This document shows positions 51,713 to 61,600 of a stretch of 64,000 bases of DNA, piece by piece; position 1 is the stretch's first letter; each line of letters starts with the position of its first letter. Source of the stretch: Agromyces mediolanus (GTDB lineage Bacteria; Actinomycetota; Actinomycetes; Actinomycetales; Microbacteriaceae); contig NZ_JAMBNX010000011.1 of the NCBI RefSeq assembly GCF_023715325.1, positions 62,001 through 126,000 of the forward strand, read 5' to 3'. The translations under genes were made by a program, and so were the position numbers. The notes under the pieces are model-generated. The model saw only the letters and a list, made by a program, of their open reading frames with translations, ran no database searches and was not told where the DNA came from.

Positions 51713-53164
51713 TCAGTCCTGCCGACGACTCCTGCGAGAAAGCTCGGCGGTGCGTCCCCGTTGCATGGGAGCGGCGGCGTGGGCGGCCGCGATTACGGTC
51801 TGCACCCGCTCTGACCCGCGGACGATCGTGGGCCGGTCGTCTCCGAGTCGATCTGCCAGTGTCGCCAGCTCGGCGAACGGGCTTCCCGGGAAGACCATCA
51901 TCGATGTCTGATCAATCACGATGAAACTCGCCTCATGTGCCGGCTTGCTCTCGCTGAAGTCGATGCCGCTGTCGGAGAACTCGCGCGCCAGATGGTCCAG
52001 CGTGGCCGCATCAGTCTTGGAGAGCTGCTGGCGGGATGCGGTCTCCAATGTGATGGGACATCCAGCCTCAAGCAACTGGCGGATCACGCCGACGAAGTGC
52101 TCGGCTCGCTGGGTCGGCCACAGCCTGGACGCGGAGATGAGCACACCCTGACGCGCGGCAAGCAACGCGACCTCGGTGTCCTCGGCAGCTTCCCGCACCG
52201 AGAGCCGTCGCACCGGAGCCGCCGCCAACTGGGTACGGACCTTGGACCGCCGCGCGTCGAGTGCGTTCTCGTCGCCGAGCTCGGCGCTGATCGGCGCCAG
52301 ACGTCGCAACTCCTCGAGCGCGTCCTCGATCAGCGCATCCGGCGCCCGCGCATCCAGCACCTCACCGGGCAGGAGCCGGTCGACGCGGCGCCGGTCCTCA
52401 TCGATGCGCTGCGTCAACCGCATCGAGTCCAGCAGCCCGTGCTCCCGGACCAGCGTCTCGATGCGCTCGTCCGGCCGGCCGTCGACACACACCCGCAGGT
52501 ACCGGTCCTGCGCATCGGACTCGGACTCGAAGAGCAGAACCGTCGCGGCAAGATACTGTTTCGTCGTCGATTCAACCCCAAGCACCGACAGCAACGTGCT
52601 CTCTCGCTCCGGCCGAACCGCGTCCACGTCGAGGAATCTTGCGGTGTCGTCAGGACCGTAGTCAACGTCGATGTCGGAATCGGGATTGAGGACCAGCCGC
52701 GGGTCGTCGTCGAGATCATCCGCGGACAGCACCAGATCCCGCTTCACCGAGACCGGCTCCCCGGACAGACCATCGATCAGATACGTCACCGTACGTTCGA
52801 TGACGCGCTCCTGCACCAGGGTGCTCACCAGCGTCTTGCCGGTCGGGCTCAACTGCAGCACCGCCTCGCCGGAGCCTGCATTCACCGTCAGGTACCGGTC
52901 GAACAGGAGATCCGCAATGATCGCGTCCACTAGCCGCGCGGGCAGGTTGAGCAGGCGGGTGACGTCCTCAGCCTTTCCAACGCCGAGGCTGATGGCTCGC
53001 AGCACGAACTCGGTGAACGTCGGCACCGGGCGCTTCTTCAGAATGCGGCACTGCACCACGGTCCGCCACACCGGGATGGCTGCGCTCCGGGTGGACAGCA
53101 GCCGAAACCCATCGCGTCGCAGCAGTGCGTCCGGGTTGGCGCCGAGGCGACCTTCAGCGTCCAT
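51713..53164 (-). CDS. Winged-helix protein with PLD-like C-terminal domain, partner of the kinase-helicase
   Basis: 483 residues whose start overlaps the kinase-helicase stop by 11 bp. Residues ~45-110 (TEFVLRAISLGVGKAEDVTRLLNLPARLVDAIIADLL) form a winged helix followed by a short beta wing (RYLTVNAGSGEAVLQLSPTG). The C-terminal third has GVLISASRLWPTQRAEHFVGVIRQLLEAGCPITLE and, from residue ~410, HEASFIVIDQTSMMVFPGSP, the shape of a phospholipase D-like half site (HxKxxxxD then GS). Lys is missing and Asp is shifted by one, so it may be non-catalytic or a divergent nuclease. The tail is Arg-rich. The PLD call is inference from pattern. Confidence 0.7.
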   Translation of the reverse strand: MDAEGRLGANPDALLRRDGFRLLSTRSAAIPVWRTVVQCRILKKRPVPTFTEFVLRAISLGVGKAEDVTRLLNLPARLVDAIIADLLFDRYLTVNAGSGEAVLQLSPTGKTLVSTLVQERVIERTVTYLIDGLSGEPVSVKRDLVLSADDLDDDPRLVLNPDSDIDVDYGPDDTARFLDVDAVRPERESTLLSVLGVESTTKQYLAATVLLFESESDAQDRYLRVCVDGRPDERIETLVREHGLLDSMRLTQRIDEDRRRVDRLLPGEVLDARAPDALIEDALEELRRLAPISAELGDENALDARRSKVRTQLAAAPVRRLSVREAAEDTEVALLAARQGVLISASRLWPTQRAEHFVGVIRQLLEAGCPITLETASRQQLSKTDAATLDHLAREFSDSGIDFSESKPAHEASFIVIDQTSMMVFPGSPFAELATLADRLGDDRPTIVRGSERVQTVIAAAHAAAPMQRGRTAELSRRSRRQD

Positions 53165-56100
53165 TGTGGCCTCCCACGGTAGCGATCGCGCGTGCGACTT
53201 CGGTGAGCTTGCGGGACCTCCTGCGGTCTCCAGTGCCGTCGGCCATCGCCCGGTTACCGACGATCACTAGGCCGTCGCGTGCGCGTGAGATCGCGACGTT
53301 CAAGCGCTCCGGGGAGCCTAGGAAGCCGACGTCGCCGCGCCGGTTGCTGCGGGTCAGGGAGACGATGCAGATGTCCGCCTCCTGGCCTTGGTACGAGTCG
53401 ATGGTGGCGGCTTTGACTCGCACCACCTTGAGCTTCGATTTTGTGCTGCTGAGCACTTCCTGCAGCGTGCGCACCTGCGCTGCGTACCCCGCGAGCACAG
53501 CGACCTCCACTTCATCGAGCCCGAGAAGCACCGCGTAGTTGTCGATGTTCCCCACCAGCTCCGCGACCGTGCGGGCTTCCGCTCGGTTCTCATAGCTCAG
53601 GCCCGCCCGGCGTTCGCTTTCCTTCCGTCCGGTATCCCGCCAGGTCACCGCACCGCCCAGCGCCCGCTCGACCAGCGGTGATACCTCCCGCGCGCTGGAG
53701 CGCAGCTCGCCGCCGTAGAACACGTCGCTGACCACTTTGCCGATCGCGGGATGCATTCGGTGCTGGTGACTGAGCACCGCGACCGATTGTGCGGGAAGCC
53801 CGGCGCCCAGCTCGGTGAACAGTCGCTCGTCGACCTCAGCGCGTGTCAAGTCACGCTCGGCGAGGAAGTCGGCGTCGGCCAGCGCCGAGTCGAGGAACGG
53901 CGGCAACTGCTTCTCATCGCCCACGAGGACCCACTGTCTCGCGTTCGCCATCGGCACCATCAGCTCAGTGGGCGTCGCCTTGGACGCTTCGTCGATGATG
54001 CACAGGTCGAACTCCACCCGCTCGGCGCCCTTGGAGCCAGTCAGCGCCACGCAGGTGGACGCCACCACCGAGGCACGGAACAGCAACGCCATCCGGAACT
54101 CGCCGGTCGGGCGGAACCGTTCCAGCCATTCCTCCGCGAGCAACTGCAGGCCCTGCACCCGCTCATCGTCGGCCGACATCGACTCGTCGATCCGCCGCAA
54201 CAGGTCTTTCTCGTCCGTGGCGTCCGCGAGATCTCCGACGGTCCGCAACTCCACGCCGGCGCGCTGCGTGTCTTCCCGTAGTTCGGTCAGTCGCTCGGTG
54301 AGCTGAGCGACGCGCTCGCGCAGCCCCTCCAGCTGGCGGATCGCCGGGGACCGCTGCTCCAGGTCTACGCCCAACTGCTCGACGGCGTCGGTGAGGCGGG
54401 CAAGGTCGCGGGCGACGACGTCGGCAGCGCCGGTCGGGGTGGTGTCGAGCTTGCTGACCGCCGCGAACAGTTTTTCGATTGCATCCCGCGTCGTTTCCTG
54501 TTCTGCGCGCGCCGCACCAAGCGCTGCCTCCGCCTCCGCCAACTCGGCCTCCGTGCGGGTGCGACGCTCTACCTGCGCCCGCAATCGGGTGGCGGTGCTG
54601 CGGGTCTGCACATCGAGGACGCCGGCAGACTCGAGGTGGTCTCGGACGAATGCCGCGACCGTCGCCTCAGTCTCCGCCCGCCACGCTTCCAGCTGAGACG
54701 GCACCGTCCATGCCGCGGAGCTCGCCAAGAGCTGGTCCTGAGACCCGATTCGCAGCACGGATGCCCCCGGAGTCACCTTCGCCACCTTGCTGAGCGCGTG
54801 ATCCAAGGCGATGTGCGTCTGAGAGGCGAGCAGGATCTGCGCGTCTGGTTTGATCCGGAGCTGCTGCGCGACGAGCTCTGCAATGAGCGTGGTCTTCCCC
54901 GTGCCCGGAGGGCCTTTCACCAGACTGATGCCCTGCGCACCGAGCACCGATGCCACTGCGGCGCGTTTGGCCTCATCCAGATGGTCCTGGACGAATTGTT
55001 CAACGTGGTGCTCAGCCGGGAGCGGATTCACGGCAGGTTTGCTCAGAATGTCTTTGAGGTCGGCACGCACTGCCCGCCCTTCGAAGACGCGACGGACCGC
55101 GTCCTGCTCGCGACGCAGCTTCGACACCGTTCGTTCGGCGTCTACCGACAGCACGCCCTTGCGCGGTAGATCGTCCGGGTTGCCTTCGTTCACATAGAAG
55201 ACCACCGCGTTACCCTCGATCGCTTCCACCTCGCCGCGGACAAAGCGACCCGTCGTGCTGCGGATCACGCGCAGTTCACCGAGCTGGGGGTCCGCGGTGC
55301 GGTCAGTGGTGGTGAGGTAGACGCGCGCGCCTTCGACCCGAAGCGCGGAGTAGTTGACATCCTTGCCCCGCTCCCGCGCCAATGCAAACTTTGCGTCAAG
55401 GACTCGCTCCCAGCGGTCGTGGACTTCCACGCGGGAATGCTGCTCGGGGTTCGCTGCTTCACGTTCCGCGAGCGACCGGAGTAGTTCGCTGATTGCCGCG
55501 TCCGCTTCCTGCGGCCGCATTGGCGTCGCCACCCAGCGGATCGTCGCCCCGACGCCGCGCTTGCGCAGTCGCTCCAGGTGCGCGACCGGCGGACGCCAGA
55601 CGTGTTTCACGAACAGTGAGCCGGTGCGTGATTCGTGCGGCGCCACCGCCGCGAGCAGCGACTGCCCGACGAGAAGAAGACCCTGCTTCTCCGCGGACTT
55701 CGGATCGCGGACAATGCGGGCGCGGGGACCGAACTCTCGGCGGAACTCTTCGAAGCCGGCCGTCTCGGCCAGTGTGACGTCCCGGAAAATCTGGGTGACG
55801 TTGACGGTGAGGTGGATGCCGATCTCCGGGACATCCTGAACGACTGCTTCGCCCTTTGCGATCTGCTCAAGCTCGGCGAGTACCACCCCGGCGCTGCCAG
55901 GACGTTGCTCGTCCTCGTCGCTCAGACACCTGGCCAGCAGCAGCCGGATGGGTTCGGGCACGCCCACCCGGCCCAGCGCCGCACTCGGGGTGGTGCCGGT
56001 GAGCTCGAAGTCGCCCAGCAGACAGCAGATCACCAACACGGCGAATGAATACACATCGTAGGCGGGAAGCGGGTTCTCCGTCCCTGACTCCGGCGGGCAG

Positions 56101-56642
56101 AAAGGGCGCGTGCCCAACTGACTCATCGTCTTCCCGAAGCTGGTCACCTCCCGGTAGCGCATCGTGCCGAAGTCGGCGACCTTCACCTGCGCACCATCCA
56201 CGAGCACGTTGCCGGGCTTGAGGTCTCGATGCACCCACCCTCTCGCGTGCAGCACGCTCAGACCAGCGAGAATCTCCAAGGCAATCGGTCGCAGCTGCTC
56301 CCAGCTCAGAGATTCGCGTGTCGCCACCGCGCCGAGGTCCTCGCCACACCACTCGAACGCGATCCAGGGCGCGCCATGGGCGGGCGTGCCAAAACCGACC
56401 ACCTGCAGCAGATTGGGATGCGCCTCAAGTCGGTTGTAGACGTCCAGCTCGTTGCTCCACGACAGCTCCAACATCCGCGGATCCACGTGCATCGCGGGCG
56501 CGAATAGCTTCACCGCCACGTGCGCCCCGGTCTCGTTGTCGTACGCCTTGAAGAGACGCGCGTGCCCCCCGGAGTTCAGCTCGTCACGCGGCAGCACAAA
56601 GCGATTGTCCAGAACGACCGGACCGGTCCCCATACCACCCAT
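53154..56642 (-). CDS. Ser/Thr protein kinase - superfamily 1 helicase fusion
   Basis: 1162 residues in one frame. The N-terminal Hanks-type kinase (1-265) has Gly-rich loop NSGGHARL, VAVK with K45, HRDLKPGNVLV with D140 and DFG at 157-159, so catalysis looks intact. A 270-540 linker region is unassigned. The SF1 helicase of the UPF1/DNA2 type (AAA_11/AAA_12) follows: Walker A GPPGTGKT (577-584), a coiled-coil insertion at ~690-800, motif II DEAS (884-887), motif III GDEKQLPP, motif IV HRMHP, motif V TIDSYQGQEAD, motif VI RLNVAISRAR. A kinase joined to a nucleic-acid helicase and coupled to a winged-helix/PLD-like gene, next to Wadjet, suggests a phage or plasmid defence role. I know no named system with this exact pair. 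The start may be ATG 56642 or 56633. Confidence 0.88.
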   Translation of the reverse strand: MGGMGTGPVVLDNRFVLPRDELNSGGHARLFKAYDNETGAHVAVKLFAPAMHVDPRMLELSWSNELDVYNRLEAHPNLLQVVGFGTPAHGAPWIAFEWCGEDLGAVATRESLSWEQLRPIALEILAGLSVLHARGWVHRDLKPGNVLVDGAQVKVADFGTMRYREVTSFGKTMSQLGTRPFCPPESGTENPLPAYDVYSFAVLVICCLLGDFELTGTTPSAALGRVGVPEPIRLLLARCLSDEDEQRPGSAGVVLAELEQIAKGEAVVQDVPEIGIHLTVNVTQIFRDVTLAETAGFEEFRREFGPRARIVRDPKSAEKQGLLLVGQSLLAAVAPHESRTGSLFVKHVWRPPVAHLERLRKRGVGATIRWVATPMRPQEADAAISELLRSLAEREAANPEQHSRVEVHDRWERVLDAKFALARERGKDVNYSALRVEGARVYLTTTDRTADPQLGELRVIRSTTGRFVRGEVEAIEGNAVVFYVNEGNPDDLPRKGVLSVDAERTVSKLRREQDAVRRVFEGRAVRADLKDILSKPAVNPLPAEHHVEQFVQDHLDEAKRAAVASVLGAQGISLVKGPPGTGKTTLIAELVAQQLRIKPDAQILLASQTHIALDHALSKVAKVTPGASVLRIGSQDQLLASSAAWTVPSQLEAWRAETEATVAAFVRDHLESAGVLDVQTRSTATRLRAQVERRTRTEAELAEAEAALGAARAEQETTRDAIEKLFAAVSKLDTTPTGAADVVARDLARLTDAVEQLGVDLEQRSPAIRQLEGLRERVAQLTERLTELREDTQRAGVELRTVGDLADATDEKDLLRRIDESMSADDERVQGLQLLAEEWLERFRPTGEFRMALLFRASVVASTCVALTGSKGAERVEFDLCIIDEASKATPTELMVPMANARQWVLVGDEKQLPPFLDSALADADFLAERDLTRAEVDERLFTELGAGLPAQSVAVLSHQHRMHPAIGKVVSDVFYGGELRSSAREVSPLVERALGGAVTWRDTGRKESERRAGLSYENRAEARTVAELVGNIDNYAVLLGLDEVEVAVLAGYAAQVRTLQEVLSSTKSKLKVVRVKAATIDSYQGQEADICIVSLTRSNRRGDVGFLGSPERLNVAISRARDGLVIVGNRAMADGTGDRRRSRKLTEVARAIATVGGHNGR

Positions 56643-56942
56643 CCCCAGAGGCTATCGCCGAAGGTCTCATCCGAATTGCGCCGGCGAACGTACTTCGGCT
56701 CTCTGCATCGATCCGTGGCGACGCATTCACTGCGGCAAAGCGGTTGGCAGCCATCGGTCGATTCGGTATGTTCTTCGCGAGTCGGGCTCCGCGAGGCGCG
56801 CTTCCGCTTCGCCGACAAAGATGAGATCCCAAGCTCGGGTCACCCGAGTGAGTCCGAGAGGCGGCTGGCGTCCCACCCTTGTCGCTCGCTCTTGACGGCC
56901 CCGATCACCTGTCGTGCCGTCATGCGGACGATTGGAGGAACG
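56643..56942. other. Divergent promoter region between kinase-helicase and antitoxin-domain genes
   Basis: 300 bp without a convincing gene. It must contain the promoters for both flanking genes. No clear palindromic operator was found. An in-frame plus-strand extension from 56520 runs through it but lacks coding character. Confidence 0.45.
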
Positions 56943-57332
56943 ATGCATCTCGATGGGCCGCCGCCATCCGGCAGCTGGGATGAGGCGGTCGGACCGTTCC
57001 TCAAGCTCGAAGGCGTGCGGGCCCGACTGGGCAACGTCTCGGAAGCCGCAGTGCTTGAAGCGGTGAGCCGAGGCGAACTTCTCGCCTTGCCAGCCGAGAC
57101 GCTTCTTTTCCCGCGGTTCCAATTCGACGGAGGGTTCCCCGGTTTGCCACACTTGCCGGCTGTGCTCAGCGTCCTTCGGACCGCGTTCGATTCCCCATGG
57201 ACGCAAGGGCTCTGGCTGAACAGTCCGGTACCGTCCTGGAGCGGCGCGACGCCCGCCCAAGAGCTCGCTGCTGGGCACACCGGGCGAGTGTTCACACTCG
57301 CCCGCGCGGACGCTCAACGCCGCAAGTCGTAG
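56943..57332 (+). CDS. MbcA/ParS/Xre-type antitoxin toxin-binding domain protein (orphan)
   Basis: 129 residues from the ATG at 56943, with GGAGGAA two bases upstream. The segment ARLGNVSEAAVLEAVSRGELLALP, then LLFPRFQFDGGFPGL, then SPWTQGLWLNSPVPSWSGATPAQELAAGHTGRV matches the antitoxin C-terminal domain (DUF2384 region: W-L-x2-P, then G-x-T/x-P-x-E-L). These usually precede a RES-domain toxin that degrades NAD+. Here no RES gene follows: the next gene is jetD on the other strand. It may be a solitary antitoxin or an adaptor that has lost its toxin. Confidence 0.7.
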   Translation: MHLDGPPPSGSWDEAVGPFLKLEGVRARLGNVSEAAVLEAVSRGELLALPAETLLFPRFQFDGGFPGLPHLPAVLSVLRTAFDSPWTQGLWLNSPVPSWSGATPAQELAAGHTGRVFTLARADAQRRKS

Positions 57333-57436
57333 ACGGTCGGCGGGGAACCGCCGCGAAAAGCACTCGGCTCGGCTCACACCGCCGGGAAGCCCAGTTGGAC
57401 ACCTGGCTGGGGGACCGCGTTCTACGCCGCGCCCCG

Positions 57437-58636
57437 TCAAGGTTGTGACCACTCGTCCTCGAGGGCGGCGGTGACGTCTGCCCAGGGGATGCGTTCCTGC
57501 TCCAATCTGAGTGGCGACCCGTTGGAGGTGAGCGCGTCAAGCGCACGACGTTCCTCGTCGGTCAGGTTTGGCTCAGGAGCGTCGACCCGACCCGTGGGAT
57601 CGATGTTCGCAAGCCGGCCGTGTCTGGTGAAAGTCGCCTCGTCCATCAGGATCGATCGCAGTTGCGGCAGATGGGTGCGTGCGCGTGAAAGCAGCATCAG
57701 TCCGGCCCGGTCAAGGTCGCCCCAGTACAAAATACGGGCCGGCAGCCAGGGCAACACTCCGAGCGCGTCGAGGAAGTTCCCGAGTGAGTGGACGATCACC
57801 AGTCCTTGCCGGTCGGGGACAGGTAAGGCTGACTCCTTGTTCTCCACGATGAAGACGACGGATGGGGAAAGCGGGAGCGCTGCGATCTCTTCGATGGGCG
57901 CCCGGAGATGACGGATGCCCGCGACGAGGCGCCGGTCGGCTGCATCAGCAAGGATGACATCAATATGGGAAGGAAGTGGGCGTAGCCCGAGCGCGTCGAG
58001 CATTTTCGGATCCACCTCATCCTGGCCGTCGGCCTCGATGTCGGCGTTGATGTTGGTATCGGTGTCGGTGTTGTTCAGGTCCAGCGTGGCTGCGACCAGG
58101 CTTCGGTGCTTGGCGAGCCACTTGGTGTGGAGGCCTTCGACGGGCACTTGCCGGATGGTCAGCCCTGATCGGGGGTTGCCTCGGAACCACCTGTTGACTC
58201 GGAGGAGCACGGGGAACTCGTAGTCGTCGAGTTCCACGATTCGTGCGAGTTGCGGGCGCAGGGTGCTGCGGCCTGACCCGGCCTCGATCAACCGGGCGAA
58301 TCGGTCTTGGGCGCGCCGCCAATGCGCAGCGTCACCGTCATCGAGCGCAGCGAGCGAGTCCACGTCGGGAATGTCGAGGTGCGTGTACACGTCCTGGGTC
58401 CCGAACGGCACCCGCCGGGTCGCCTGCCGCAGCGACAGGTGCGGGTGGAACTCCACCCAAGCCCGCCATGCCAGCAGCCAACTTCGTACCTCGTCTTGGT
58501 CGCGGGCGATGGTGGCAGCATCGGGCTGGTCCAGGGCAAACGAGAACGGTCCCGCCGGCGGGGTATCCAGCCAGTCCCGCCACCGGGATTGATAGCGGCG
58601 GTGGGCGGCCTGGACGATCTCATGCGGGTAGCGCAT
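57437..58636 (-). CDS. jetD: Wadjet system protein JetD (topoisomerase-like nuclease)
   Basis: 399 residues, DUF3322 (N-terminal) plus DUF2220 (C-terminal, TOPRIM fold). The TOPRIM acidic residues are visible: E265 in VVFIVENKES and D307/D309 in YWGDLDRAG. JetD cleaves plasmid DNA after the SMC-like JetABC complex extrudes a loop and senses small circles. The start overlaps the jetC stop by one base. It is the last gene of jetA-jetB-jetC-jetD. Confidence 0.93.
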   Translation of the reverse strand: MRYPHEIVQAAHRRYQSRWRDWLDTPPAGPFSFALDQPDAATIARDQDEVRSWLLAWRAWVEFHPHLSLRQATRRVPFGTQDVYTHLDIPDVDSLAALDDGDAAHWRRAQDRFARLIEAGSGRSTLRPQLARIVELDDYEFPVLLRVNRWFRGNPRSGLTIRQVPVEGLHTKWLAKHRSLVAATLDLNNTDTDTNINADIEADGQDEVDPKMLDALGLRPLPSHIDVILADAADRRLVAGIRHLRAPIEEIAALPLSPSVVFIVENKESALPVPDRQGLVIVHSLGNFLDALGVLPWLPARILYWGDLDRAGLMLLSRARTHLPQLRSILMDEATFTRHGRLANIDPTGRVDAPEPNLTDEERRALDALTSNGSPLRLEQERIPWADVTAALEDEWSQP

Positions 58637-61600
58637 CAGGGATGGACCTCGTCGTTCAGCTGGCTGTCGAGGCTCAGTGCCTCCTGGATGGTCATCTCGT
58701 AGATGTGCACCCCGGATGCGTTGTTCGTGTCGGTGCTGATGTAGGCGACATTGTCGACATGGCCTTCGAACGCGGTCGCCTTCTCCCTGGGCGCACCGAT
58801 GATCAGCTGGAATCCGAGCGCCGCCAGCGCACCCAAGGCCCGGCCGGTGTAGTCGGAGTCTGCCTTCACGAACCCTTCGTCGAGGACGATCGACGCATAG
58901 GTGGGCGGGTGCTCACCGCCTTCGCCGAGTCGATACCGCAGCGCCGCACCGAGGATGAATGCGATGAGTTCCTGCCCCTCCCCTCCGCTCATCCCCGAGA
59001 CCCCGTCGTGGACGATCTCGACCCCGTCCAGACGGGTCTCGATCGCACGGAACTCGACCTGCTCGCGCGCATCGAAGACCCGCTGCCGCCATGCTTCCCC
59101 TGTCCTGCTGAGGTCATCAAGTTGACGCAGGTCGGCGCGGAGCCTGAGGAAGTCGCGTTCGATGACCGCCTCATCGTCGGTGGCCAAAAGACCCAGCGTG
59201 TTGGAGGTATGCACGCTGATCTTTCGGACCAGTTCGGTGAGCTCCGCGCTGCGCCGCTCGGTCGACTCGATCGTCAGCGTCGACCCTTCGCGGAATGGAA
59301 CCGTCTTCAGCACCTCCTTGATCGGATTCAAGCCGCGATGGATCTCGTGCCGGTCCTGGTCGATCTGGGTGATCAGGGCGCGCAGCTGACTGTTCATGTC
59401 CTCCTGGACCTTTTCCAACCAGCGTTGCTTACGGCTCGGAAGATCGTCCTTCACCAGCTGGTCGCGGATGGCGAGCATTGCCGGCAGGGCGGCGATGTCA
59501 TCGTCAACCTCGTTGTACGCCTGGTCGTCCAGATTCCGGTATGCACGGATGATGCCGATGATGATGCGTTCTCCGGCGCGACGGTCCTCGACGTGGCGTT
59601 CGACCTGCGCTTTCAGATCAGTCACCGCCCGGTGGTAACTCGCACCGATCGCCGCCTTCAGCCCAGTGCCGGTGCGGATGTCGAACTGGGGCGGCACGAA
59701 CCCGAGGTCGCGGACGGCGTCCTGCTCTGCCTCGTCAAGCGGTACCCGCCCGTCCAGACTGTCGAGCGTTGCATCTTGGACTTCGGCCAGTTGCGCCCAT
59801 ACCTCGTTCATCCGGTTCAGCTGCTGCCCGAGGGTGGCGGCTTCGACGCCGGTGGTCTGAGCGTGGTTCTGGGCCGCGGTGAGCTGGCGTTTGAGAGCAG
59901 CCATCTCCGGGGTGTTCGCTTCCGCGATCTGTGCGGTCAGGACCTCGATGCGCGCCCTCATGGGCTCGGTGTCGAGCTTGTCCCAGTCAAGCTGCCCGAT
60001 CAGCGCGTCAAGCTCCGCAGCACGGTCGCGGACGGACTGGTGCGTGGTCGCTGCCGTGTTCGCGGCTGCTTCGGCGAGCCGCAGTTCACGGTCGGCGGCT
60101 TCGCGTTGCGCCTCGAGGTCCTCCCGCAGCCGAATCGTGTCCCACCCAATCCACCGGTACTTGATGGGCGAGTCGTCCTTCACGAAGCGGTCCTGCGATT
60201 CGGTTCGCATTCCCGCGCGGGTGACGCGACCATGTGCTCCGGGCGGGACGGGCCCGTCCAGATCCCGGTCATCTTCCACATAGACGCAGGAGAAGCGGTT
60301 CACAAGCTCCGACTGCACCCAGGAACGGTACGGGCTGTCGGCGACCTCCAGCAGTTCCGGGATTGTCCCGGCCACCGTGGGCCTCACCTCCCGCACCGGC
60401 CGCACCCGGGAGAGGCGAACGACCATGCCCGTGTCCGTTCCGTTGACGTAGCTGCGGACCGCACCCAAGTCGTCCTCGTCCACCACGAGATAGCGGGCGG
60501 CGTTCAACAAGACCGCCAGCACCGCCTTCTCCCACCGCTGATGTTCGGGCTTGATCTGCAGCAACTCACCGAAGTACGGCATCCGCTCGATCGGGACACC
60601 GGTCGCCCGATGGATCGCCTCCCGCAAGTCCCGGGCCACTTTCGGCACATTGCTGCGATGGTCGAGATCATTGATCTCCGCCCCGAGCTCACGAACCGTC
60701 TTCTTCAACTCCCCGAAGGAGTACACGGCAGCATGCGACTCCGCCAGCAGCCCCTCTTCGTCCGCATGCAGACGGGCCAGTAGCGCTTCCGCACTCTCGC
60801 GCAGCAGCCCCAGATCCCCAGCCGAAACCGGGAGTGCGAGGTTGAATCGGCCCAGCTTCTGCTGCAGCTCGGAACGGCGCTGCTCGATCTCGGCGAGCTT
60901 TTCCATCGTGGTCTCCAGGCGAACCGCCAACGCCTGGCTGCGGTCACCGCCGTCCGCGACGATCGCGGCGAGCACATCGTCGACACTCTGGCGTGCTGCG
61001 GTATCAGCCTTGACGGCGTCCTGGTGGGCGTCCTTGATCTCAGCGTGGGCGAGCTTCGCATCCTCGGCCAAGCGGGTCGCCCAGTCATGCAGGCGCTGGT
61101 CGTGCCACACCTTCAGCCGATCACGGTCGCCGTCGTGGGCAGAGTTCAGCAGCCGTTGCTTGTGAATGTAGCCGCGTTCGGCGACGTCGTACCGTTCGGC
61201 GGCCTCGGGCAGGTCAGCGAGTGTCCGGAGCCGCTTGCGGGCTCGCTCGAACTCATCATAGAGGCGGGACGCCTCTCGATAGGCGTCCAGGGCGGTCGAC
61301 CAGCGATCCAGCGCCAACGGTCTGGTGAGGACGAACTCCTTGAACAGGGTGTTGATGTTGAAGATGCCCTTGGATGCCTGGGCCCGGCGCAGCAGCTGCA
61401 TGGCCAGCTTCTGCGACTCCTCAGTCCGCCCCATGGCCATCGCGGTCCGCATGCGCTGGTGGATCCGCCCCTGAGAGGGGTCGATGAGGTCCCCGCGCCC
61501 CTCGTCGATGAGCTGTGCGAGGGTGTGCCGGGTAAGCGGAGAAGACCCGGCCCGGTTCCCGGTGATCCCGTCCAGGCGTCGCAGGTCGAAGTCGTCGTGC

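Noticed and set aside
58243..60783. Plus-strand frame of 846 codons opposite jetC/jetD
   Set aside because: Antisense to the SMC-like gene with intact ATPase motifs; no recognisable domain.
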